In this document: positions 9,242 through 17,464 of the stretch, piece after piece | How the letters are laid out: each line of letters opens with the position of its first letter | Position numbering within the stretch: position 1 is the stretch's first letter | NCBI RefSeq assembly: GCF_014648035.1 | Contig: NZ_BMQI01000037.1 | Coordinates: 1-50,771 of the forward strand | DNA: 50,771 nucleotides | Source of the DNA: Shewanella algicola | GTDB lineage: Bacteria; Pseudomonadota; Gammaproteobacteria; Enterobacterales; Shewanellaceae | Direction of reading: 5' to 3' | The notes under the pieces: model-generated | The model's database searches: none | The model's input: only the letters and a program-made list of their open reading frames with translations | Told to the model about the DNA's origin: nothing | Program-made: the position numbers and the translations under genes

Positions 9242-10651
9242 ATGAGCACTTTTAAACATCAGCGAACTAAAGTCAGTGCAGCTGCACTTGCTTTGTCTAT
9301 GCTGATTGCACCAACAGCATCAAGCCAATCGCTTGAGCAAGCTGTTGCGCATACACTAGACACAAATCCAGATTTACGCATTGCTTTTAACCAATTTAAA
9401 GCACGCGAAGAACAGGTAAACCAAGCATCTGCAGGCTACTTGCCTACGGTTGATTTATCAGCAGGCTACGGTTGGGAGCAAACCGACAGCCCTTCAACAC
9501 GCCGCAAAGCTGGTCAAGGCGATGTTGATGACGATGGAGTCATTGACTTAAACCGTGGCGAAGCAGGCTTTAGCATTAAGCAAATGTTATTTGATGGCTT
9601 TTATACTAGCAGCGAGGTTGACCGTTATTCATATGAAGCCAGTGCTGATCAATGGGCATTATTTGCCGCAGCTGAAGACATGGCATTAACGGTTACGGAG
9701 GTATACCTAGACTACATACGCACTCAGCAAGTGCTAACGCTGTCAGAAAAAAATCTAGAAAGTCATCAAGCCATTTACGATCAAATCAAACAACGTACAG
9801 ATTCTGGTTTAGGCTCAGTGGCTGACTTATCACAAATCTCTGGTCGATTAGCCCGTGCACATGCAAATGTCATCTCAGCCAAAAATAATTTACAAGATGC
9901 CAAGGCAGCCTTTGTGCGTATTGTTGAATCTGAACCAGAAAATCTAGTATTACCGGTACCAGATGCAGATATGCTACCTGCAGACTTAAACAAAGGTTTG
10001 ATGAAAGCTAAAAACGATCATCCCATCCTTAGGTCTGCTGAAGGCGACATCAATGCCGCTAAATATGAACGAAATTCAGCTCAGGCAAATTATTTTCCGC
10101 AGCTCAGTTTAGAACTAGATGGTAACTGGAATAATGATGTTGATGGCGAAGATGGTTACAGCTCCCTTAGCAGCCAAAACGTCAATGGTCACAGTAACGA
10201 CTTAGTCGCTATGGTTCGGGTTAAATACAACTTGTTCTCAGGCGGTAAAGATATCGCTCGCGATAGAGAAACGGCCTATAGAATCAACGAAGCGAAAGAA
10301 ATTCAACAACGTGCATACCGCCAAGTTGTTGAAGGAATGTCGCTGGCTTGGAATGCCTACGAAATGCTTGCGCCACAAAAGCAATTTATTCGTGAGCACG
10401 TCATTGCAGCGAAAGAAACCCAGATTGCTTATATACAACAATTTAATCTAGGTCAGCGTACATTGCTTGATTTACTCAATACTGAAAACGAGTTATTTGA
10501 AGCACGTAAAGATTATCTACAAACTGAATATGATGAAATTGCCGCCCGTTATCGAGTATTAAATGCAGCAGGTAGCTTATTAGATTCTCTAAGAGTCACC
10601 CGCCCAGAAGAATGGCGCGGCGAGTATGCCTATGATGGAGGCGTTAAATAA
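9242..10651 (+). CDS. aggA: TolC-family outer-membrane efflux/secretion protein
   Basis: This 469-residue outer-membrane channel is the exit duct of the adhesin secretion system. It has an N-terminal signal peptide (residues 1-28, ending near TASS) and then the two-fold repeated helix-rich TolC structure, for example SLEQAVAHTLDTNPDLR at the start and LGQRTLLDLLNTENELFEAR near the C terminus. A very strong ribosome binding site, AGGAGG, sits just before the ATG. The stop overlaps the next start by one base (TAATG). AggA was first described in Shewanella auto-aggregation; the symbol is given on family resemblance and position between the fusion protein and the OmpA-like gene. Confidence 0.92.
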   Translation: MSTFKHQRTKVSAAALALSMLIAPTASSQSLEQAVAHTLDTNPDLRIAFNQFKAREEQVNQASAGYLPTVDLSAGYGWEQTDSPSTRRKAGQGDVDDDGVIDLNRGEAGFSIKQMLFDGFYTSSEVDRYSYEASADQWALFAAAEDMALTVTEVYLDYIRTQQVLTLSEKNLESHQAIYDQIKQRTDSGLGSVADLSQISGRLARAHANVISAKNNLQDAKAAFVRIVESEPENLVLPVPDADMLPADLNKGLMKAKNDHPILRSAEGDINAAKYERNSAQANYFPQLSLELDGNWNNDVDGEDGYSSLSSQNVNGHSNDLVAMVRVKYNLFSGGKDIARDRETAYRINEAKEIQQRAYRQVVEGMSLAWNAYEMLAPQKQFIREHVIAAKETQIAYIQQFNLGQRTLLDLLNTENELFEARKDYLQTEYDEIAARYRVLNAAGSLLDSLRVTRPEEWRGEYAYDGGVK

Positions 10652-11256
10652 TGAAATATTTAGTGATCCTAGTGGCGATGTTCACCACAACAGCATGCTC
10701 AATGAATGACATCGTTGAGCTCGACAAGCCAACAAAACAAAACTTTGACCTTACCGACATGGATAGCGATGGTGTTATCACCGCACGTGAACGCTGTGCA
10801 GGTACCATCCTAGGCGCAAGCATAGACAACTATGGTTGTGGCAAAGTGATTGATATTAACCACAGTGAAGAACTCAATATTTTATTTGCTAATAATTCTG
10901 ATGTTATCGAACCTCAGTATTATGAAGAAGTAGAAAAAATTGCCAATCTGATGAAAAAACACCCAAACACTAACGTGGTTATTGAAGGTCACTGCAGTGT
11001 TAGAGGCAGTTATGAGCTCAACTTAGCACTCTCTCAAAAACGTGCTAAAGCGGTCACAAAGCTGTTAGAAAGCAGTTTTGATATCGATGCTAACCGAATG
11101 TCAGCTGTAGGTTACAGTTTTGATAGACCTATCGATACTAGTGGCACACCAGAAGCTGAAGAACGTAATCGCCGCGTAATTGCATCTGTAGCAGGTGAAA
11201 ATACAATGTCAGACATGAAGTGGAATATCTATACTGTTGACGATTTAGAAGAATAA
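10651..11256 (+). CDS. OmpA-family lipoprotein in the adhesin operon, atypical peptidoglycan site
   Basis: This is a small (201 residues) outer-membrane lipoprotein: hydrophobic leader, lipobox TTAC with Cys16, then an OmpA/Pal C-terminal domain (about 75-180). Residues 30-60 have a calcium-type loop (DMDSDGVITARERC) like the thrombospondin-3 repeats found before OmpA domains. The conserved Arg that contacts peptidoglycan diaminopimelate is present (R131 in SQKRAKAV). The partner Asp, expected 15 residues earlier, is Ser116 (GHCS instead of GHTD/GHAD). It is the fifth gene of the bpf locus, with an overlapping start. Anchoring the channel or adhesin near the cell wall is a reasonable guess, but direct murein binding may be weakened. 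Confidence 0.88.
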   Translation: MKYLVILVAMFTTTACSMNDIVELDKPTKQNFDLTDMDSDGVITARERCAGTILGASIDNYGCGKVIDINHSEELNILFANNSDVIEPQYYEEVEKIANLMKKHPNTNVVIEGHCSVRGSYELNLALSQKRAKAVTKLLESSFDIDANRMSAVGYSFDRPIDTSGTPEAEERNRRVIASVAGENTMSDMKWNIYTVDDLEE

Positions 11257-11278
11257 TCGTTAACGAGGATATGAGTCA

Positions 11279-11992
11279 TTGAGTCGTAAAGACGCACATG
11301 CCATCGCGACATTTTCTAAAAGGGTCTGCCACAGTATTATTGTGACATCGGCCCTTTTAGTTTCGTTGCTATTTGCAGCACCGACTCAAGAGCTAAATCA
11401 ACACCATATAGTGTCAGCATTAACCAAACGCTACGGCGATAGAGCAGCGCTACGTGCAAATGCTTGGTTTAAGATACTCAATGACTCTCAACAATTGAAC
11501 GATATCGATAAATTAGAGAAAGTGAATCACTTCTTTAATCTTTTTAGATTTGTTGATGACAGTATTCTTTGGGGGGACTCAAATTATTGGGCATCACCAA
11601 TGGAATTTATTGGAGTGAACGGCGGTGATTGCGAAGACTTTTCAATCGCAAAATACTTCACGTTACTGCAGCTTGGTGTCGCAGAAGACAAACTGCGGAT
11701 CACCATGGTAAAAGCCACCACGCTCAATCAATACCACATGGTATTAGCATATTACGAACAACCAAACTCAATACCTTTGGTGCTCGATAATTTAGACAAA
11801 ACCATAAAACCAGCAACACAAAGAAGAGACCTTCTGCCGGTATACAGTTTTAATGGTAAACAATTATGGTTAAACAAAGAAAAAGGTCGGGGTGTCTTAG
11901 CAGGTTCATCTTCACGCCTTGAGAAATGGACAGACCTTAAACTTAGATTAGGTGTAGATCGTTTACGCTTACCCAAACTCAACATGGAGTAG
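11279..11992 (+). CDS. bpfG: LapG-type periplasmic cysteine protease that releases the adhesin
   Basis: This transglutaminase-like bacterial cysteine protease (LapG/BTLCP family, 237 residues) cuts the adhesin N terminus in the periplasm when c-di-GMP is low. The catalytic triad is visible: Cys118 in NGGDCEDF, His153 in QYHMVLAYY, Asp170 in LVLDNLDK. Residues 15-33 are a hydrophobic export signal. The chosen start is TTG at 11279 with GAGGA ten bases before it. A nearby ATG at 11271 is in another frame and stops after three codons. The family binds calcium. The bpfD gene begins 7 bases after the stop, and its product is the inhibitor partner. Confidence 0.93.
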   Translation: MSRKDAHAIATFSKRVCHSIIVTSALLVSLLFAAPTQELNQHHIVSALTKRYGDRAALRANAWFKILNDSQQLNDIDKLEKVNHFFNLFRFVDDSILWGDSNYWASPMEFIGVNGGDCEDFSIAKYFTLLQLGVAEDKLRITMVKATTLNQYHMVLAYYEQPNSIPLVLDNLDKTIKPATQRRDLLPVYSFNGKQLWLNKEKGRGVLAGSSSRLEKWTDLKLRLGVDRLRLPKLNME

Positions 11993-11999
11993 TGACAAC

Positions 12000-13922
12000 A
12001 TGACCCTGTTCAGGCAGATCTATGCGTTACTTTTTGCGCTTTTCTTATTAACCATAGCAAGCGTGGCCTACGTACAATTTTCAGAAACCCAAGGTTTTCT
12101 GACCAAACAAATGGAATCTGATCTTAATAATGCCAGTAACTCATTAGGATTAATGTTAACACCGGTACTTGAAGCGGGTGACACAGCTGGCGCAGAAACC
12201 CTAGTCAATGTCATTTTTGAAGGTGGATACTATCAACAAATTAAATTGACTTGGCTGGTAGACGGTAAACAACAAGTTTGGAATAACGCAATTAGAGTCA
12301 ATAAAGTACCGCAATGGTTTATTGATCTTAATCTATTTACAAGTATCAATAAACAAACCACGATTACCTCCGGCTGGTTACAACTAGCCACCTTAGAGAT
12401 CACCGCCCACCCAGGCTTTGGTTATCAAGAATTGTGGCGCATTATCAGCGATATTATTATTTTATTTTCTATCTTATTTTTAATCGCTATCGCGTTCGCC
12501 CGAGTCGGCTTAAGCTGGATATTAAAGCCACTCAATACCCTTTCAGTGCACGCAAAACAAATCGCCGAGCGTCAATTTGGCCCAGATATGCCAGCCCCTA
12601 AAACCAAAGAGCTAAAAGAGTTGGTCGACGCATTCAACAGTATGTCCGCCCAATTAAAGCAAGTATTTAGCTCGCTCGACGAAGAAGTATCAGCCTTACG
12701 CAAAAAAAATCTAGTCGACCAAGTTTCAGGTCTACCCAACAGACAATATATCGTCAGCCGAATTAATGGGTGGTTAAGCGAGCCCAGCACAGGGGCATTA
12801 TATCTAGTCAAAATGGATTGGTTAGAAGACGTGCACAGCAAGTATGGCTTCCAGGTGCGTGACGAAACCATTCGCATTCTGTCGGAAAAACTACAACAAC
12901 ATCAAGATGAAATAGCCCATTCGGTTATCGCGCGTATTGCAGCATACGAATTTGCATTTTTAGTCGAAGACTGCGAACACGATCAATTAACTAAATACTT
13001 ACAAAGCCTCATCCGCACCATCAATAAAGAAATATCAAAAGCAGGAAGCAAACCTAACGAGCAATTTAATATTGGGGTTGCTGAACGCTTAGGTCAAATG
13101 ACAGTGTCTGACATGATGGCTCAGGCGGATAATGCGCTACAGCAGTCAATTAAAGAAGCTAAAGTATTTCACTGGTTTGAAAATACTCAGAAACAACTTT
13201 TCACTCGAGAAGAGTGGCGCAATAATTTAGGTAGTGCTATTCAAAATAAGAAATTCGAATTTCGTTGGCAGCCTATTCAACTAAGTGCTAAAAATGAAGT
13301 CTGCCAACGTGAGCTTTACTGCCAGTTAAATATTGAAGATACCACCCTTCATGCGGGGCAATTTATGCCTTACGTGGAACTGTTATCACTGGGAACCCTA
13401 CTCGACAGGTGCCTCATCGAAACGGTTAACCAGCACAAATTACTCGAGCGCAACTATGAACGAGTCGCAATAAACTTAACCAATCAAAGTATCAGTGATA
13501 CTGAGTTCCATGTTTGGCTTAAACAATTTTTACGTGCAAACAAATACCCAGACCGTATTTGTTTCGAAATACCAGAAGCCAGTGTATACAGTGATTTAGA
13601 AGCCTGTGAGAGCTTGTGTAAAGTAATCCGCGATTGTGGTGCACATTTTGGTATAGATCATTTTGGACGTCAATTTGGCTCTATGGCTTACTTACAAAGC
13701 TTAAGACCACACTACGTCAAACTAGACCAATCTTTTGCTTATATTGAAGACAATCAACATAACAGTGAGTTGTGCCGAGCCTTAGTGAACGTAGCTAAAG
13801 GCTTAGACATCCAGGTGATTGTGACGGGTATTCAAGAGAAACAACAACTAAGCCGCTTTACTGAACTCAGAGTTGATGCCTACCAAGGATTTATCTCACC
13901 GCCAGTCAATGTAAAGTTATAA
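12000..13922 (+). CDS. bpfD: LapD-type inner-membrane c-di-GMP receptor, inactive GGDEF and EAL
   Basis: This 640-residue inside-out signalling receptor senses cytoplasmic c-di-GMP and, when bound, sequesters LapG in the periplasm. The order is: transmembrane helix 1 (about 7-27), periplasmic output domain (28-145), helix 2 (about 150-170), HAMP (172-225), GGDEF-like domain and EAL-like domain. The GGDEF site is replaced by AAYEF (314-318) and the EAL site by ELY (438-440), so no cyclase or phosphodiesterase activity is expected. This matches known LapD proteins, which bind c-di-GMP without turning it over. It is the last gene of the bpf run and is followed by a strong terminator. Confidence 0.93.
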   Translation: MTLFRQIYALLFALFLLTIASVAYVQFSETQGFLTKQMESDLNNASNSLGLMLTPVLEAGDTAGAETLVNVIFEGGYYQQIKLTWLVDGKQQVWNNAIRVNKVPQWFIDLNLFTSINKQTTITSGWLQLATLEITAHPGFGYQELWRIISDIIILFSILFLIAIAFARVGLSWILKPLNTLSVHAKQIAERQFGPDMPAPKTKELKELVDAFNSMSAQLKQVFSSLDEEVSALRKKNLVDQVSGLPNRQYIVSRINGWLSEPSTGALYLVKMDWLEDVHSKYGFQVRDETIRILSEKLQQHQDEIAHSVIARIAAYEFAFLVEDCEHDQLTKYLQSLIRTINKEISKAGSKPNEQFNIGVAERLGQMTVSDMMAQADNALQQSIKEAKVFHWFENTQKQLFTREEWRNNLGSAIQNKKFEFRWQPIQLSAKNEVCQRELYCQLNIEDTTLHAGQFMPYVELLSLGTLLDRCLIETVNQHKLLERNYERVAINLTNQSISDTEFHVWLKQFLRANKYPDRICFEIPEASVYSDLEACESLCKVIRDCGAHFGIDHFGRQFGSMAYLQSLRPHYVKLDQSFAYIEDNQHNSELCRALVNVAKGLDIQVIVTGIQEKQQLSRFTELRVDAYQGFISPPVNVKL

Positions 13923-13948
13923 CGACTTAGCGACATACCCAAGATGCA

Positions 13949-13972
13949 AACCACTCTACGGAGTGGTTTTTT
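13949..13972 (+). terminator. Intrinsic terminator of the bpf operon
   Basis: An 8-bp perfect stem (AACCACTC / GAGTGGTT) around a TACG loop runs straight into a run of six T. It lies 27 bases after the bpfD stop. Confidence 0.9.
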
Positions 13973-14093
13973 ATTGGGTCACAATACTCTTACGGCTTGA
14001 GGACTTAGAAACCTAGCAGACTAATCAGGGATAGGTATAAGGGAAGCGTAACTTATTTCACTACTAGTGACATTTAACCCAAAAAATGAAAAC

Positions 14094-14123
14094 AAAAAAG
14101 CCACTCAAATGAGTGGCTTTTTT
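14094..14123 (-). terminator. Terminator of the tRNA operon (bidirectional)
   Basis: The stem pairs 14094-14106 (A6 then GCCACTC) with 14111-14123 (GAGTGGC then T6) around AAAT. Read on the minus strand it follows the last tRNA-Pro by 8 bases and ends in T6. It can also act as a back-up terminator for bpfD read-through on the plus strand. Confidence 0.88.
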
Positions 14124-14130
14124 GTTAAAT

Positions 14131-14207
14131 TGGTCGGTGATAGAGGATTCGAACCTCTGACCCTCTCGTCCCAAACGAGATGCGCTACCGGGCTGCGCTA
14201 ATCACCG
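14131..14207 (-). tRNA. tRNA-Pro (anticodon TGG), copy 2
   Basis: The 77-base cloverleaf has an acceptor CGGTGAT / ATCACCG, discriminator A and an encoded CCA end. The anticodon loop TTTGGGA gives anticodon TGG, and the T-loop is GGTTCGAATCC type. It is the last gene of the four-tRNA operon and identical over its whole length to the copy at 14266-14342. Confidence 0.97.
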
Positions 14208-14265
14208 AAATTTATTTCAAACTTTTACTAGAAACCAGTCAAAACACTTAACTCATTTCAAAATG

Positions 14266-14342
14266 TGGTCGGTGATAGAGGATTCGAACCTCTGACCCTC
14301 TCGTCCCAAACGAGATGCGCTACCGGGCTGCGCTAATCACCG
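14266..14342 (-). tRNA. tRNA-Pro (anticodon TGG), copy 1
   Basis: This is the same 77-base sequence as the downstream copy, with CCA encoded and anticodon TGG. It lies 21 bases after tRNA-His in the direction of transcription. Confidence 0.97.
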
Positions 14343-14363
14343 AAAATAAAACATTGAATTGAA

Positions 14364-14440
14364 TGGGGTGACTGATGGGGCTCGAACCCACGACAACCGG
14401 AATCACAATCCGGGACTCTACCAACTGAGCTACAATCACC
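14364..14440 (-). tRNA. tRNA-His (anticodon GTG)
   Basis: This is a 77-base tRNA. Anticodon loop TTGTGAT gives GTG. It carries the extra 5' G (position -1) opposite C73, which is the identity element of tRNA-His, and an encoded CCA end. Confidence 0.97.
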
Positions 14441-14490
14441 ATTGACTTTCAATTCTACTAACCAATACAACAGAACCACTACTTACCGAA

Positions 14491-14567
14491 TGGTGCGCCC
14501 AGAAGGATTCGAACCTTCGGCCTTACCCTCCGGAGGGGTACGCTCTATCCAGCTGAGCTATGGGCGC
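14491..14567 (-). tRNA. tRNA-Arg (anticodon CCG)
   Basis: This 77-base tRNA has acceptor GCGCCCA / TGGGCGC, anticodon loop CTCCGGA (CCG) and an encoded CCA. It is the first gene of the operon, corresponding to argX of the E. coli argX-hisR-leuT-proM cluster. Confidence 0.97.
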
Positions 14568-14588
14568 TCGCCTTGGTTAGCGACGCAT

Positions 14589-14617
14589 ATAGTAGGGATA
14601 AAACACCCTCACGTCTA
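14589..14617 (-). promoter_or_regulatory. Promoter of the tRNA operon
   Basis: On the minus strand TAGACG (-35, 14612-14617) is 17 bases from TACTAT (-10, 14589-14594). A GC-rich stretch (GCGTCGC) follows the -10 box, like the discriminators of stable-RNA promoters under stringent control. It lies about 20 bases upstream of tRNA-Arg. Confidence 0.65.
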
Positions 14618-14809
14618 GCCCTGATTTGCTTTTTTTAACTGACTGATTAAGTTTTGACTCATTTTAGAAAGTAAAATGCGCAATCCAGTCAATTATTAAC
14701 TTTATACTTACATTTATTTCGCTTGGATCACATTTATATTTATGGTAATTATAATGATTGTTCAAAAAATATTTATCGCATAATTAATAGGATAGTCTCT
14801 GCCGGGGAT

Positions 14810-17434
14810 ATGAATAAGAAAAATAGCCACTCAACAACATCTCCAAGAGTCGAGCACTTGCAAAAAAGGGTGTCTCGCTTAAAGCGTTTGGCTAAAAAAT
14901 ATAAACGTTCCGAAATTATTCAAAATGCCCTGCTGGGTATTTCTAATATTGCCACCCAGGTAAAATCGCTTGAAGACTTTTATCAGCGGGTGCACTTACA
15001 TCTTCAACAACTGATCCCTGCTGAAAACTTCTTTATAGCCGCAAAAGATCTTAAGACCGGCTTAACCAGCCTGCCTTTTTTTGCTGATTTGCAAGACTCC
15101 CACCCCACAGATTTGTATCCCGACCAGGAGATTTCGTCATTACTCAATAGTGGCCTAACCGGATACGTATTGCGAAATGGCGAGCCATTACTTTGCGATG
15201 AGCAAAAGTTTAACGAACTCATCGCCAGCGGCGATATTAAAAGTTTAGGGTCACCTAGTCATCAATGGCTCGGTGTGCCGATTAAGAATCAAGATATGGT
15301 CAGTGGCGTATTAGTGGTTCAAAGTTATAACGAGGCCAATACATACGGTGAGCTAGAGCTCGAGCTAATGGGCTTTATTTGCCACCATATCTCTGGCGTG
15401 ATGGAACGACTAGAACATCATGAGCAATTAGAACAAGCCATTACTGAGCGAACCAAAGAGCTTAGTCAGGCTTATGACAAAGTCACTATTGAAGTTCAAG
15501 AGCGAGTTAAAGCAGAAAAACTACAAAAAACCTTATTCGAAATTGCCGATTTATCAGCATCCAATGTATTACAGCAAGACTTTTATCTGCGTATTCACAC
15601 TATTCTCAGTCAGTTAATCCCGGCGCATAATTGTTTTATCTCATTGATAGACGATCACAATATGTTGTCATTTCCATTTTATGTATCGCAAATGACGGCC
15701 CAATATCCCTCGTCGCGCCCAATGCAAGATGGCTTAACCGAATACATATTACAGCATAAGTTGCCTCGGTTATTATCTGCAAAAGACATTGCCCAAATGG
15801 TGGCCAATGGTGAAATCTACTCTAAGTCGCCAGAATTAAATAAAACTGAACGTATGCATCAATGGATTGGCATACCGTTAATCATTAATGGCGATGTGGC
15901 AGGTGCATTAACCATTTACAGCCTTGATGATGAACACATATATCAATCAAAAGATTTAGAGCTCCTGACTTTTGTTTCACAACATATTGCCAATGCCATC
16001 GAACGCAAACAAGCTGTTGAATCATTAAAAAGCAGTCACGAGCTATTGGAAGAAAAAGTCATCGAACGAACTCGAGCATTAGCCGAGCTCAATAACAACT
16101 TACAGCAAGAAATTAACCAGCGCCGTAAAATTGAAGACCAGCTGGTACATGATGCACAGCACGATGGACTCACGGGTTTACCCAATCGCAGCTATTTAAT
16201 GGAACGTCTATCACAAGCTCTTAAACATTTACGCCGTCATGGTTTAGACCAGTTTGCTCTATTATTTATCGATTTAGATCGTTTTAAGATTATTAACGAC
16301 TCTTTTGGGCATTTAGAAGGCGATCGCTTCTTAATAGAAACTGCACAACGAATTAAATCGTGCGTACGTGACAACGACACCCTAGCAAGAATGGGCGGTG
16401 ATGAGTTTGTGATATTACTCGACTCTATTAGCGCAACAGATGACGCTATTGAAGTTTGCGAACGCATCTTACAAGCGTTATCTATGCCTTATGAGCTGGG
16501 TAAACAAGAGTTTATAGCTGGCGCCAGTATCGGTGTCGCGTTTAGTGGCCGTGCTAAGTTAGTCACTAGCGAGTCTTTGTTGCGCGATGCTGATGCCGCC
16601 ATGTACCAGGCTAAAGCCAATGGTAAAGGTTGTTATGTGGTATTTGACGACAAACTCAGCACCCAATCGAAACAACAGCATGAATTAGAAGCTGACTTTA
16701 AGCAGGCACTAGATAAACAAGAATTTGATATTCACTACGTTGAAGTGGTTGATTTTACCAGCGGTGAAATTATCGCAATTGAGCCCCAAATCGAGTGGCA
16801 TCATGCTGAACACGGGCTTATCGAGCACCCTAAGCTCAAGCATCTTGCGATGCAATATCAACTGACACTTAATTTAGACGGATATATATTTGCCCACATA
16901 AGCAAGCAGTATCAACGACTTAAACAGCAATATCACCAAAATGTTATTTTGCATTTGTCGATTAGCAGTCAACACATCAAAAATAAATTTGTATTGCGTA
17001 ACTTAAAAAACTCAATCAAAGCCAGCAATATTCAACCGAATAAGCTAATGCTGTTCTTCAACGAGAAAGCCCTAGTGCAAGACACTGAAAACCACATCAA
17101 TGGTTTCGACATTATTAGTCAATTAGGGGTTCAAATTGGTATTGATGGCTACGGTACAGGTTACAGTTCATTAAGTTGCTTAAGCTTTTTACCCATATCA
17201 GCATTAAAGCTAGATAACGACATCAGTAAACACTTGCTCAATGATAAGCAACTACAACTGGTTAAAGCCTATCAACTTACTGCAGAAACCCTTCACTTTG
17301 ACATGTATGCCACCACGGTTGATACACAGCAACAAGTACGGCAATTTTTAGAGCTTGGTTATATTCGTGGTCAAGGTCGTGCTATCAGCAAGTTATTTAA
17401 CGGAAAAAAAAAGCCAACTAAGTCCTGCGCCTAA
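14810..17434 (+). CDS. GAF-GAF-GGDEF protein with degenerate EAL domain
   Basis: This soluble signalling protein of about 874 residues is a probable diguanylate cyclase. It starts with a short basic coil, followed by two GAF-like sensor domains (about 25-205 and 230-415), each ending in a coiled coil. The GGDEF domain is intact (G529-G-D-E-F) and has a product-inhibition site RDND five residues before it. The EAL domain looks dead: the EAL triplet is EPQ (658-660), DDFGTG is DGYGTG, and the VAEGVE segment is YATTVDT. No transmembrane segment is seen. The start is uncertain. ATG 14810 has only a GGGG two bases upstream, and a TTG at 14723 would add 29 residues without a ribosome binding site. 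Confidence 0.85.
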   Translation: MNKKNSHSTTSPRVEHLQKRVSRLKRLAKKYKRSEIIQNALLGISNIATQVKSLEDFYQRVHLHLQQLIPAENFFIAAKDLKTGLTSLPFFADLQDSHPTDLYPDQEISSLLNSGLTGYVLRNGEPLLCDEQKFNELIASGDIKSLGSPSHQWLGVPIKNQDMVSGVLVVQSYNEANTYGELELELMGFICHHISGVMERLEHHEQLEQAITERTKELSQAYDKVTIEVQERVKAEKLQKTLFEIADLSASNVLQQDFYLRIHTILSQLIPAHNCFISLIDDHNMLSFPFYVSQMTAQYPSSRPMQDGLTEYILQHKLPRLLSAKDIAQMVANGEIYSKSPELNKTERMHQWIGIPLIINGDVAGALTIYSLDDEHIYQSKDLELLTFVSQHIANAIERKQAVESLKSSHELLEEKVIERTRALAELNNNLQQEINQRRKIEDQLVHDAQHDGLTGLPNRSYLMERLSQALKHLRRHGLDQFALLFIDLDRFKIINDSFGHLEGDRFLIETAQRIKSCVRDNDTLARMGGDEFVILLDSISATDDAIEVCERILQALSMPYELGKQEFIAGASIGVAFSGRAKLVTSESLLRDADAAMYQAKANGKGCYVVFDDKLSTQSKQQHELEADFKQALDKQEFDIHYVEVVDFTSGEIIAIEPQIEWHHAEHGLIEHPKLKHLAMQYQLTLNLDGYIFAHISKQYQRLKQQYHQNVILHLSISSQHIKNKFVLRNLKNSIKASNIQPNKLMLFFNEKALVQDTENHINGFDIISQLGVQIGIDGYGTGYSSLSCLSFLPISALKLDNDISKHLLNDKQLQLVKAYQLTAETLHFDMYATTVDTQQQVRQFLELGYIRGQGRAISKLFNGKKKPTKSCA

Positions 17435-17464
17435 ATCATAACTAAATCAATATATCAGACAAAC

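Noticed and set aside
14723..14809. Upstream TTG start adding 29 residues to the GAF-GGDEF protein
   Set aside because: No ribosome binding site, and the added residues look like translated A+T-rich leader sequence.
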